DNA from: CAVRTJ01 sp964507185
GTDB lineage: Bacteria; Acidobacteriota; UBA4820; DSQY01
NCBI GenBank assembly: GCA_964507185.1
Contig: CAZDOY010000009.1
Span: 25,125 to 89,124 of the forward strand
DNA length: 64,000 nucleotides
Direction of reading: 5' to 3'
In this document: piece after piece, positions 34,222-43,038 of the stretch
Numbering within the stretch: position 1 is the first letter of the stretch
How the letters are laid out: each line of letters begins with the position of its first letter
Translations under genes and position numbers: made by a program
The notes under the pieces: generated by a model
What the model saw: the letters and a program-made list of their open reading frames with translations, nothing else
Told to the model about the DNA's origin: nothing
Databases searched by the model: none

Positions 34222-36564
34222 TCAAGAGCGGACTTCCGTCCAATCGTCGGTCCCCCTTGCCGGAAGCGCCGCCGCAAGAACAGCCTGCCCGTAGGCGAGC
34301 CCTCCGTCACCCGGCGGCACGGCCCGGGCCAGGATCGCTTCGAATCCCGCCTCCTCGACCCTGTCCGACAGTTCCCGTATCAGTATCCGGTTTACCATGC
34401 AACCGCCTCCGAGCGCCACACTGCGGACGGACGGCGGAAGAGACCGCACGCCGGCTTCGACGGCAAGCCTGCAGAAAGTCGTGTGAAACCCAAGCGCCGT
34501 CTCCCCGCGCCCTTCTCCCGCCTCGAGGCGTATCGCCGCAGCCCCCAGCAACCCGGCGAAGGGGATGGTGCACGCGTCGCCATCTGCAATGATCCCGACT
34601 TCGTCCCAGGGTCTTGCGCCGGAGGCCGACGAGGCGAGCGACTCGAGCCTGACAGCGGCTTCCCCTTCCCAGTCGTTCACGGCCGCCAACCCGAAAAGCG
34701 CGCCCGCCGCTTCGAAAAGGCGCCCGGCGCCCGTCGCCATGGGCCACCTGTTGGAACTCACGCGCGCCAGGGCATCCAAGCGGCCCGCGGGCACGAGGTC
34801 GGCCAGAGGCAGGCGGGGCAAAAGGTGCCGCAGGCCTTCGGCCTCCAGGGCGGCGACGCAGACGCGCCATGGTTCGCGCACCGCCGCTTCGCCCCCCACG
34901 AGCGGAACCGCCTCGAGGTGCGCCAGGCGCCGCCAACGGCAGTCCCCATCCAGAAGGAGCCATTCACCGCCCCAGGCCGTACCGTCCGTCCCCCATCCCG
35001 TGCCGTCCAGCACGAGTCCCGCGGCTTTCCGGCCGGCCTCTGGAAATCGGCCGTGTTCCGCCAGAACGGCCGCCGCGTGGGCCAGGTGGTGTTGGAACCG
35101 GACGAGCCGGGCGCCTCGTTCCGCCGCCAGTTCCTCGCCGTACCAGGTACTCGGATAGTCCGGGTGCGCATCCACCGCCACGACGCATGCGGTCACCTGC
35201 AGGAAATCTTCCATGCCTTCCGTGACCTCCCGCAGAAACGCCCGCGCCGCATCCGTATCCAGGTCGCCCACGTGCTGCGAGAGGAACGCGTCCTCGCCCG
35301 ACGCCACGCAGGCCGCCACCTGGAGGTGTCCTCCCAGAGCGAGGACCGGCGATGCGGCCGACAGGCCGAGAGGGACGGGCTCCGGGACAAATCCTCTCGC
35401 CCTTCGCATCAGGGTGTGCCCGACCGGCGCCGTCCTCACCACCGAGTCGTCCACGCGGCGCAGGACGTCCCGGTTGTGCAGGAGAAACAGATCGGCGATC
35501 CCCACGAGCCTGTCGAGCGCCTCCCTGTTCGTCCTGCAGATGGGCTCTTCCGAGAGATTGCCGGAGGTCATGACCAGCGGGCCGAAATTCCCGTCCCTGA
35601 ACAGTTCGACGTGCAGAGGCGTGGTGGGAAGCAGGACGCCCACGTCCCCGATACCTGGAGCCACCGCGTCCGAGAGGGTGGAAGACCCGCGCTTCGGCGC
35701 AAGTAGAACGGGGCACCGGTGGGACAGCATGAGCGCTTCGTCCTCCGGCCGCAGAAGCGCCAGGCTCCGAGCCTCCGCCACGTCCCTCGCCATCACCGCA
35801 AAGGGTTTGCCAGGACGTTTCTTGCGGTGCCGCAGTCTGGCGACGGCCTCGTCCGAGTCCGCTCTGCAGGCGAGTTGAAAGCCGCCAAGCCCCTTCACGG
35901 CTACAATAGCGCCCTGCGAGAGCGCGTCGCGAGCCTGCCCGAGAGCAGACGGCCCGCGGCCCAGTTCTCTCTCGCCGTCCACGAGCCACAGGTCGGGGCC
36001 GCATGCGGGGCAACAGACCGGCTCGGCGTGGAAGCGCCGGTCTACCGGGTCTCCGTACTCCTCTTCGCACTTCTCGCACAGCGGGAAGCACGCCATGGCC
36101 GTGCGCTCCCTGTCGTAGGGGAGTGACCGGACCAGCGAGAACCTCGGGCCGCAGTTGGTGCAGGTGATGAAAGGATAGCGGTGGCGTCGATCCTCGGGGT
36201 CCTCCATCTCCGCGCGGCAATCTGCGCACAGGGCGGAGTCCGGCGGCACTATGGCCCTCTTTCTCGGCCCCACTTCCGAAGGCCGGACGATGAACTCCGT
36301 GTCACCCGCCACGGGGATAGGCGTCGTGTCCATGCCGTCAAGACGCGCAAGAGGAGACAGCGACGACGGGAGGCGATGGACAAACTCCGATACCGCACAT
36401 TCCGGCCCTTCGATTTCTATAACGACCCCGTCCGGTCCGTTGAACACCCACCCGGACAGTTCCAGGGCAGTAGCAAGCCGGTGGACGGAGGGGCGGAAGC
36501 CGACTCCCTGTACGGAACCCCTGCATTGAATCCTGACCCTGGTCCTTCCCGGTGTGCCTGCCAT
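34222..36564 (-). CDS. hypF: Carbamoyltransferase HypF
   Basis: A 780-residue HypF, close to the family norm. It converts carbamoyl phosphate to a carbamoyl-adenylate and transfers it to HypE. Domains in order: acylphosphatase (about 8-95, GSVQGVGFRPSVHRLA), two zinc fingers (CADC to CTNCGPRF, CEKCEEEYGDP to CCPACGP), a YrdC-like domain (VAVKGLGGFQLAC, MTSGNLSEEPI) and the Kae1-like carbamoyltransferase end (QHHLAHAAAV, LDGTGWGTDGTAWGGE, ALGGGCMVN). It is the first gene of the hyp block, 127 bases before hypC. A possible TTGACG box upstream is poorly placed relative to the ATG. Confidence 0.96.
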   Translation of the reverse strand: MAGTPGRTRVRIQCRGSVQGVGFRPSVHRLATALELSGWVFNGPDGVVIEIEGPECAVSEFVHRLPSSLSPLARLDGMDTTPIPVAGDTEFIVRPSEVGPRKRAIVPPDSALCADCRAEMEDPEDRRHRYPFITCTNCGPRFSLVRSLPYDRERTAMACFPLCEKCEEEYGDPVDRRFHAEPVCCPACGPDLWLVDGERELGRGPSALGQARDALSQGAIVAVKGLGGFQLACRADSDEAVARLRHRKKRPGKPFAVMARDVAEARSLALLRPEDEALMLSHRCPVLLAPKRGSSTLSDAVAPGIGDVGVLLPTTPLHVELFRDGNFGPLVMTSGNLSEEPICRTNREALDRLVGIADLFLLHNRDVLRRVDDSVVRTAPVGHTLMRRARGFVPEPVPLGLSAASPVLALGGHLQVAACVASGEDAFLSQHVGDLDTDAARAFLREVTEGMEDFLQVTACVVAVDAHPDYPSTWYGEELAAERGARLVRFQHHLAHAAAVLAEHGRFPEAGRKAAGLVLDGTGWGTDGTAWGGEWLLLDGDCRWRRLAHLEAVPLVGGEAAVREPWRVCVAALEAEGLRHLLPRLPLADLVPAGRLDALARVSSNRWPMATGAGRLFEAAGALFGLAAVNDWEGEAAVRLESLASSASGARPWDEVGIIADGDACTIPFAGLLGAAAIRLEAGEGRGETALGFHTTFCRLAVEAGVRSLPPSVRSVALGGGCMVNRILIRELSDRVEEAGFEAILARAVPPGDGGLAYGQAVLAAALPARGTDDWTEVRS

Positions 36565-36791
36565 GAACAGAAGCTACCAGCAGCCGGGATGTCCCGTCAA
36601 CATCGGCTCGCCGGAAACGGTCGGGGCTTTCGTGGTATAGTGCGGCTGTGCTTAAGGTCCTGTCCTTCCGGGAACGCGCTACCTCGTGCGGCTAACTCGG
36701 GAGGACGAAAGGGGTGGTCGTGCCGGAACCGGGCTCCCCTTTTCGGATCCGGCTGAGACGAACGCTTACAAACACAAGAGGAGTCAAGATC

Positions 36792-37403
36792 ATGAAAAAG
36801 CTGTTGACGGCCCTTCTCGCCCTGGCATTGACACTGTCCGCACTGGCATCCGGTGCGAAAGCTTCCCCGAACGAAGGCGCAAAGGTGACCAAAAAAGCGC
36901 CCGTCGTGGTCATCGTCGATATGGCCCGCATCTACAAGGATGCAAAGATCTCCAAGCAGATCCAGGCCGACTTTCAGAAGTGGAACGAGAGTCTCAGGGC
37001 CACATTTCAGAAGAAACTGGCCGACCTGCGCGCCAAACAGGAAGACCTCAAGAAAAACGAGGCCAAGCTTTCAAAGGAAGAAAAGGACAAGGACAAGAAG
37101 GCGATAGATGCCGCACAGAAAGACATGAGCCAGCTCCAGATGCAAGCCCGGCAGGAGTTTCAGAAGAGGCAAAAGACAGCTGAAGAAAAGCTCCACGCGG
37201 TGCTCGACCCCCTGCTGGACAAACTCGGCAAGGAGAACGGCTGGGACGTCATCCTGAACAAGGGCGCAAAGGACCTGGTGTGGAACTCGGGCGCCGTTGA
37301 CGAGACCGACCTCATACTCAAGCGGTTGGACGCGGCCACGCCCGAAGCCCCGGCATCCCCGGCGCCTGCTGGCAAGGACGCGAAGCCGCAGCCCAAGCCC
37401 TGA
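36792..37403 (+). CDS. OmpH/Skp-family periplasmic chaperone
   Basis: A 203-residue protein with a cleavable signal peptide (about 1-23), then a VVIVDMARIYKDAKISKQI segment and a long Lys/Glu/Gln-rich coiled-coil region (about 50-140), as in Skp. Such trimers hold unfolded outer-membrane proteins. The C-terminus has a short Pro/Ala tail unlike E. coli Skp. GAGGAGT (36779-36785) sets the ATG. It is divergent from hypF and ends in a strong terminator. A TATAGT near 36641 could be its -10. Confidence 0.87.
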   Translation: MKKLLTALLALALTLSALASGAKASPNEGAKVTKKAPVVVIVDMARIYKDAKISKQIQADFQKWNESLRATFQKKLADLRAKQEDLKKNEAKLSKEEKDKDKKAIDAAQKDMSQLQMQARQEFQKRQKTAEEKLHAVLDPLLDKLGKENGWDVILNKGAKDLVWNSGAVDETDLILKRLDAATPEAPASPAPAGKDAKPQPKP

Positions 37404-37452
37404 TCAGAGGACAGATGAAGCCGCGATAAAGCAATAAGACCGGTTCTCCAGA

Positions 37453-37485
37453 CGCGAGGTGCTCCCGGCACCTCGCGTTTTTTTT
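37453..37485 (+). terminator. Strong rho-independent terminator of the Skp-like gene
   Basis: CGCGAGGTGC (37453-37462), loop TCCCG, GCACCTCGCG (37468-37477), then eight T (37478-37485). The stem is perfect. Confidence 0.93.
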
Positions 37486-37507
37486 GCCCTGACGCGGTCG
37501 CCTCCCC

Positions 37508-37536
37508 GTGACCTGCGGCGCGACAGGGTATATATT
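37508..37536 (+). promoter_or_regulatory. Possible sigma-70 promoter of the first sensor kinase
   Basis: GTGACC (37508-37513), 17 bases, TATATT (37531-37536). The -35 matches at four of six positions. The ATG is 126 bases downstream. Confidence 0.45.
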
Positions 37537-37661
37537 GGAGATTAGTCCTTTGGGGGGGCACCAAAGGAAAACGCGATTACGCATCATGAGCCTCTGGGGC
37601 CGACTGCAGTGCACCTCCCCGCCGTCGCGGCTCGTGCACTCACGCTACGGGAAGATCAGAC

Positions 37662-39170
37662 ATGGTGAAGGACACCAATGATAAGCTCGAGTATCAACTC
37701 GGACACGTAGAAGCCGATAAGCTGAAGGACGCGGAAAAGGCCTTTCTTTCAAGGCCGCGCCTGAGTATTCGCCTGCGGATCGTGGCGGGTTTTCTGCTCT
37801 GCTTTTTCCTGCTCGCGGCGACCGGCCTCATCAACCTGGCCATTCTCTACCAGGCGCGGGGCAAGCTTCACTTCCTAGACATCTCCCAGGACCTTTCGCT
37901 GGAGATCCAGCAGTCCAGACACTTTGCCCTTGCCGACTTTCCGGACGAGGCGAACCTTCGACGGGCGAGAACCATCGCACAGAAGGCCGCCGACCTGCTC
38001 ATGCACGATGGCTCCAACGTCCTGAATGCGACAGGCGAAAAGGACCTGTCCGGGCTCAACTACGACCTGGGACATTACGTGCAGATCCTGGACGACAGCC
38101 TGGCTCTCGCTCGCAATGCCTCCGGGGACGAGGCCAGGCGAAAGGCGCTGTCCGCCGCCGTGGACAACGGCAGTGCCGGGATACTGAACCGGCTCAGGTT
38201 GCTGAAGGCCCGGGAGGCTGGCGCCGCAAACCACGTCCTCAAGATTTCCCAGGAACTGCCGTTCCTCTTTTCCGTCGTCATGCTCCTCATCATTTTCTGG
38301 ATCACCAGCCTTCTCGCCGGAACCATCACGGACTCCCTCGATCGCCTGCAGCGGTCTACGCGGCGCATAGCGGCCGGCGATTTTACCCTCATGAATCCCA
38401 GAAGACGTTACCACGACGAGTTCTCGGACCTGTCGCTGGCCGTCAATCGCATGCTCCTCGAATTGCGGGCCCGCGAGGCTCAGGTCCTGAAGGCGGACAA
38501 ACTAGCGTCCGTAGGCGCATTCACCGAGGGCGTGGCCGGTGAACTCGACGCCATTCTCGACACCATTTCCAGCAATGCCAGAACCTTCATCGAAGGATGC
38601 CATCCACCCGAGGAGTGCCCCCGATACAACCTTCTCCTGGATATTTTCTCGAAAACCGGGAAGGGCAAGGAAATCGTAGAGGAACTGCTGGCCTTCACCA
38701 GCGACGACCATTTCGCCCCGGAACCCCTCGACCTGCATGAACTCGTGGAATCCGCGCGACGGCTGCTGCAAAACCAGATGGCGCTCGACCACGTCGCTTT
38801 CGAGAATGACGTGCCGCGAGACCTGCCCGCCGTTCTGGGCTCTTTCAATCAGCTCAAGCACGTTCTGCTGAACCTCTTCCACAATGCCATACAGGCCATG
38901 CCTGAAGGAGGCCGGCTGAGCGTTTCTGCTTCGCGGACGGACCAGCAGCGCGTGGAGATAACGGTCACGGACCGGGGGGTCGGCATCCCCGCGGAGGACC
39001 TCGATCACATCTTCGACCCTCTGTACACAACGAAGGAGGGGGCAAAGGGGACCGGTCTCGGGCTTTCGATCAGCTACTCAATTCTCCGGAAGCACGGCGG
39101 CGACATCAGGGTTGCCAGCCTGAAGGGCAAAGGCACGACGGTTCACCTGACGCTTCCCCTTGCGGAATAG
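37662..39170 (+). CDS. Sensor histidine kinase paralogue lacking the phospho-His (HK1)
   Basis: A 502-residue membrane kinase-like protein: helix 1 at about 39-62 (IVAGFLLCFFLLAATG), a helical periplasmic region, helix 2 at about 203-224, HAMP, a HisKA-like dimerisation region (about 280-345) and a HATPase domain (385-500) with N box HNAIQAMPEGG, DRGVGIP and GTGLGLS. At the phospho-acceptor the sequence reads GVAGELDAIL, with Gly293 exactly where paralogue HK2 at 41275 has His293 in GIAHELNNPL. It therefore cannot autophosphorylate in the usual way, but may bind ATP, phosphorylate a partner in a heterodimer, or act as a phosphatase or inhibitor. The periplasmic RRYEKxxFLYG motif of the paralogues is also lost (SRHFALADF). 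It converges on a TauE-Alph_Pro_TM pair. Confidence 0.9.
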   Translation: MVKDTNDKLEYQLGHVEADKLKDAEKAFLSRPRLSIRLRIVAGFLLCFFLLAATGLINLAILYQARGKLHFLDISQDLSLEIQQSRHFALADFPDEANLRRARTIAQKAADLLMHDGSNVLNATGEKDLSGLNYDLGHYVQILDDSLALARNASGDEARRKALSAAVDNGSAGILNRLRLLKAREAGAANHVLKISQELPFLFSVVMLLIIFWITSLLAGTITDSLDRLQRSTRRIAAGDFTLMNPRRRYHDEFSDLSLAVNRMLLELRAREAQVLKADKLASVGAFTEGVAGELDAILDTISSNARTFIEGCHPPEECPRYNLLLDIFSKTGKGKEIVEELLAFTSDDHFAPEPLDLHELVESARRLLQNQMALDHVAFENDVPRDLPAVLGSFNQLKHVLLNLFHNAIQAMPEGGRLSVSASRTDQQRVEITVTDRGVGIPAEDLDHIFDPLYTTKEGAKGTGLGLSISYSILRKHGGDIRVASLKGKGTTVHLTLPLAE

Positions 39171-39211
39171 CCTCCCCCACGGCCGGGCGTGGCACGTGCA
39201 TAGGGAGCGGG

Positions 39212-39988
39212 TCAGCTCTTTGCAATATGTCCCTGCGGGCGTTTGAAAACCAGGCTCGCGATCAGCCCCGCCGCGATGGCGAGGCTTACGGCGAATGCTC
39301 CATAGAAGATACCGTGCCCCTGTGCCAACCGGCTTACCCACGCCTCGAGACCGACCTTCTTCACCTCCAGGACACGCGTCTTGTAACCGGCTACACGCCC
39401 CCCCGTGACGGCGAAAGCCTCGATGAGGTAGCGGCCGGAAGGCCCGTCCGACGGCCAGAAGAAGCTCGTGGCAAAGGAACGCCCCTTGCGGCGCACGCCC
39501 GTATGACCAAAGCTGAAGAGCCTGTCCGCCTTTCGCGTCATGATGAGTTCGTTCAAGTACAGGTCCCTGTCTACACCCTTCTGAACCCCGATGGAAGCCT
39601 TCAGACCGCGCACACCCAACTGATAGCGGATCTGTTCTTCGAGAGACAGGATCTCGTCGATGGGCTCGCTCGACTTGACCTTGTACATCCACGGGACGTT
39701 TTCGAACCGCACGCGGTCGACGGAGAGCCAGAAAGGTCCGACCTTCCCCTTGCGGGAGAACAGGGCCGGTTCGCGCGGAGAAGCGAGCTTGACGACCACG
39801 TCGCATGACGGTGACACGGTTCCCCAAACCTTGACCAGTTCACCGCAGTAGCGCGGCGTGACCCTGATCAAACCAGCCGATGTGTGAAGCTCTATCGGAA
39901 GCCTGCTCGTCGCGGCCCTCTGCGTGCAGGGACCGAGGCAGGCAAGGCCGCATAGAACGGACAACAGTATCGTCCCGGGTCGAGGCAT
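39212..39988 (-). CDS. Alph_Pro_TM (TIGR02186-like) protein 1
   Basis: A 258-residue envelope protein with an N-terminal signal (CGLACLGPC could serve as a lipobox-like end), a periplasmic beta-rich body and a C-terminal helix (FYGAFAVSLAIAAGLIASLVF) before a short basic tail. The body has the family pattern CDVVVKLASP, GPFWLSVDRV, FENVPWMYKVKSS and PIDEIL. The Pfam family Alph_Pro_TM was named from alpha-proteobacteria; its function is unknown but it commonly sits with TauE/SafE. The TauE stop and this ATG overlap as TGATG; an ATG three bases earlier (39991) would also work. Confidence 0.82.
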   Translation of the reverse strand: MPRPGTILLSVLCGLACLGPCTQRAATSRLPIELHTSAGLIRVTPRYCGELVKVWGTVSPSCDVVVKLASPREPALFSRKGKVGPFWLSVDRVRFENVPWMYKVKSSEPIDEILSLEEQIRYQLGVRGLKASIGVQKGVDRDLYLNELIMTRKADRLFSFGHTGVRRKGRSFATSFFWPSDGPSGRYLIEAFAVTGGRVAGYKTRVLEVKKVGLEAWVSRLAQGHGIFYGAFAVSLAIAAGLIASLVFKRPQGHIAKS

Positions 39989-40896
39989 CATCGGCGGCCT
40001 CCCAGCTCCACCAGGAAAAACGCGGGCGCCACAAGAAGGTCGTTGAGCATCTTGACGGACATGGCCAGGACCATGAGGGAAAAGGCCACCTTGAGCTGGT
40101 CGGCCTTGAGTCGCCTGACCAGCCGGGCGCCGAGCTGGGCGCCGAGGGTCGTCCCCACGAGGAGGATTGCGGCCAAGATTGCGTCGACGTTGTGGTTGAC
40201 GGCCGCCTGCATGAACGTCACGGAGCCCGACGTAAAGAGCATCTGGAAGAGCACGGTCCCCACCACCACCTGCATGGGCATCCCCAGGAAGTAGGTCATG
40301 GCGGGAATGAGAAAGAACCCGCCGCCCACGCCCATGATGGCCGCCAGGACGCCGACGAACCCGCCGAGAAGCAGGGGCGCGAGAGCGGAGGTCTCGACGC
40401 CGGACACCTTGAAGTGCGTGCGGAACGGGAGTTTGCCGAGCCATCGCATCACCGGAGATTCCCCGGGGGATTCGCTCTCTCCCTTCACCCTGCTGGAGAG
40501 GCCCTCGACGAACATGATCACACCGATGACGGCCATGAAGATCACGTAGCAGAGGATGATCACCACGTCCAGATTGCCCATGGCCCGCAAGATCTTGACG
40601 ATGATCGTCCCGGCACCTCCGCCCGCGATTCCGCCGACGAGCATGAAGAGTCCCATCTTGACGTCCACGTTCCCCGCCTTCAGATGGGCGAAGGTTCCTG
40701 AAACGCTGGCACCCACGATGGCGTTTATGCCAGACGCGGCCGCAACCGTCGGACTGACGCCCAGCATGATGAGGAGAGGTGTGAGCAAAAACCCTCCCGA
40801 GCCCAGGAGTCCCTGCACGAATCCGACAAAAACCCCTATGCCTATGATCAAAAGAAGATTGACGTCGATACCGGCGACCGGCAGAAAAATGTTCAT
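39988..40896 (-). CDS. TauE/SafE-family permease 1
   Basis: A 302-residue inner-membrane permease with about eight helices and the repeated family signature, GLLGSGGFLLTPLLIMLGV in the first half and GVLAAIMGVGGGFFLIPAMTY in the second. The family exports sulfite, sulfoacetate or other organic anions. A soluble insert (KGESESPGESP) separates the halves. It is coupled to the Alph_Pro_TM gene behind it. A sigma-70-like promoter lies at 41016-41045, divergent from the next kinase. Confidence 0.9.
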   Translation of the reverse strand: MNIFLPVAGIDVNLLLIIGIGVFVGFVQGLLGSGGFLLTPLLIMLGVSPTVAAASGINAIVGASVSGTFAHLKAGNVDVKMGLFMLVGGIAGGGAGTIIVKILRAMGNLDVVIILCYVIFMAVIGVIMFVEGLSSRVKGESESPGESPVMRWLGKLPFRTHFKVSGVETSALAPLLLGGFVGVLAAIMGVGGGFFLIPAMTYFLGMPMQVVVGTVLFQMLFTSGSVTFMQAAVNHNVDAILAAILLVGTTLGAQLGARLVRRLKADQLKVAFSLMVLAMSVKMLNDLLVAPAFFLVELGGRR

Positions 40897-41274
40897 GGTG
40901 TCCCCCCCAGGAGTCTGCCTCCGGCCTTGGACAGGGACACTTCACCTGGTCGCGGCTGGAGCGGATGTTCACCGTGGGTCGGCTCTCCTCGCCGGGTAAG
41001 CATCCGACTCTTCCACATATAGGCCCTCCGAGGCCCTGCAGTCAATGACGGATCAAAGGAGAAACCATCCTGTGAGTTTTGCCCAAAATATAGAGGCCCC
41101 TGTCAGGGCCGCGGACCTGAGCGTCATACAGAGAATCGCTTCCACCGGAGAACTGGGCACGGGGAGTTGCGGCCGTGTATACTTCATGCAGGATGGACGC
41201 AACGAAGTGGAGGACAACGGGGATTGGGACAGCCGTTCCCCGGATGGATCGAACCGCCGTCGAAAGGGAGTACG
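40897..41274. other. Divergent regulatory region TauE1 / HK2
   Basis: Besides the TauE promoter, a TATACT at 41178-41183 with TGGGCA 18 bases upstream may serve HK2. No operator-like palindrome was identified. A frame opening inside the region (HK2 extended to 41167) has no ribosome site. Confidence 0.5.
41016..41045 (-). promoter_or_regulatory. Sigma-70 promoter of TauE1-Alph_Pro_TM1
   Basis: Minus strand: TTGACT (41045-41040), 18 bases, TATATG (41021-41016). The TauE1 ATG is about 120 bases downstream. Confidence 0.6.
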
Positions 41275-42834
41275 ATGGCCGGATTCGTGGAAGACAGGAC
41301 CGAATACCATCTCGGACGGCGCGAGGCCGAGGAGCTGAGAAACGCCGAAGGCGCCTTTCTGAACCGGCCACGCGTCAGTATCCGCATGCGCATCGTGGTG
41401 GGCTTTCTGCTCTGTTTCTTTCTGATGGGCGCCACCGCCCTCATCGTTCTGGCCTTTCTCTACCACGCGCGAAGTTCGATACGCTTCCTGGCCGTGACGG
41501 AGAACCTGACTTTCGAGATCCAGCAGGCGAGGCGCTACGAGAAGGATTTCTTCCTGTACGGAACCAATCTCAAGGCGGCTACCGCACATGCGGACCAGGC
41601 CGTCAACCTGCTTCGCGACGACACGGTGAACATTCTGGATGTGGCCGGAGAGAAAAATCTCTCCGAGCTGAATTACCACCTGGGCGCCTACCGGGCCCTC
41701 CTGCAGGAATGCCGCACACTCGACCGCCCGGGCGGCATGGCGCCGTCGGGCTCGACACAGATCGAAAAGGCCCTGAGGGAACACGGAGCACGGCTCATTT
41801 CACTCGCCCGCACCTTGAACAACAGGGAGGCGGAAGCCGCAAACCGGGTGCTCAAGTTCTCCCAGATAGTCCCGTTCATATTTCTTGCCCTCCTCCTGCT
41901 GCTCATTTTCTGGGTTGCCCACCTTCTGTCCAGGACCATCACCCGATCCCTCACCCGTTTCCAGGGCTACACGCGGCGCATCGCGGAGGGCGACTTCTCG
42001 CCCATCCGGCCGGCAAAACCCTATCACGACGAATTTTCGGAATTGGCCCTCGCAACCAATCGCATGCTCTTCGAGTTGCGGGCGCAGTCCGCCCAGAGGC
42101 TCAGGGCCGGCAAGCTCGCCGCAGTGGGGACCCTCACGACGGGCATCGCCCACGAGCTTAACAACCCGCTGAACAACATCTTCATCACCGCCGAGACCCT
42201 GATGGAGGAGTGCAAGGCCCTCAAGGACGACAGGAAGTACAGGCTCGTCGAGGACATCCTCTCCGAAGCACAACGGGCAAATGCCATCGTAGAGGGATTG
42301 CTGGACTTCGTGCACGACAGGAAGCCGGAAATGGCGCCCATCGCATTGCCCGACCTGGTGGAGGCCACGCGGTCCCTGGTCCAGAACGAGATGGACCTGC
42401 GCAAGGTCACATTCAGCTTCGAGCCTCCGGGCGACCTCCCCCCCGTGCTGGGGGCCTTTAGCGACCTCCGGCAGGTTTTTCTGAACATCTTTCTCAATGC
42501 CGTGGAAGCCATGCCCGATGGAGGCATCCTGGCCGTGCGCGCCCACCTCATGGACGAAGACATGGTGTGCCTGGAGGTTTCCGACGACGGAACCGGCATC
42601 CCGCCCGAGAACCTCCCCCGCATCTTCGATCCTTACTTCACCACGAAAGGGCGCGGCAAGGGCCGGGGCCTCGGTCTGTCCATCAGCTACGGCATCGTCA
42701 AGAGACACGGCGGGGAAATGCAGGTGGAAAGTCTTTCGGGCAAGGGCACTATGGTGCACATGTGCCTTCCGCTATCGACCGGCACGTCCGGGCAGAAAGC
42801 GGGGACACCGGACACCGCGCCGGCAGGGGCGTGA
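41275..42834 (+). CDS. Membrane sensor histidine kinase (HK2)
   Basis: A 519-residue kinase with helix 1 (IVVGFLLCFFLMGATALIVLAF), a helical periplasmic sensor with QQARRYEKDFFLYGTNL, helix 2 (FIFLALLLLLIFWVAHLL), HAMP, HisKA with His293 (AHELNNPLNN) and HATPase (NAVEAMPDGG, DDGTGIP, GRGLGLS). The NtrB-like HELNNPL type often talks to receivers without fixed partners. GGGAG (about 41266-41270) supports the ATG. It converges on Alph_Pro_TM 2. HK1 is its closest relative by layout: same length of N-terminal half and identical residue number for the phospho site. Confidence 0.95.
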   Translation: MAGFVEDRTEYHLGRREAEELRNAEGAFLNRPRVSIRMRIVVGFLLCFFLMGATALIVLAFLYHARSSIRFLAVTENLTFEIQQARRYEKDFFLYGTNLKAATAHADQAVNLLRDDTVNILDVAGEKNLSELNYHLGAYRALLQECRTLDRPGGMAPSGSTQIEKALREHGARLISLARTLNNREAEAANRVLKFSQIVPFIFLALLLLLIFWVAHLLSRTITRSLTRFQGYTRRIAEGDFSPIRPAKPYHDEFSELALATNRMLFELRAQSAQRLRAGKLAAVGTLTTGIAHELNNPLNNIFITAETLMEECKALKDDRKYRLVEDILSEAQRANAIVEGLLDFVHDRKPEMAPIALPDLVEATRSLVQNEMDLRKVTFSFEPPGDLPPVLGAFSDLRQVFLNIFLNAVEAMPDGGILAVRAHLMDEDMVCLEVSDDGTGIPPENLPRIFDPYFTTKGRGKGRGLGLSISYGIVKRHGGEMQVESLSGKGTMVHMCLPLSTGTSGQKAGTPDTAPAGA

Positions 42835-43038
42835 CGATTTCGGTATCGAGGCGGCCTCAAAGCCGTTCCTTCGCGCGCGCCATCGCGCCTTCCCAATCCG
42901 CTCCTCCTCCCCGCGTGCCGGCCGGACATGCGGGCTCAGGCTGGACGGCGGACAAACCCATTCCCTGTTCCGATCACCGTTCGCTCGATCTCTATGTGCC
43001 TGATGACTCATTGCCCGAAGGCGCGGCGGGGGCGCCTT

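Noticed and set aside
39171..39211. CCACG-GCCGGG-CGTGG hairpin between HK1 and Alph_Pro_TM 1 as terminator
   Set aside because: Stem is only five or six bases and no U-tract follows on either strand.
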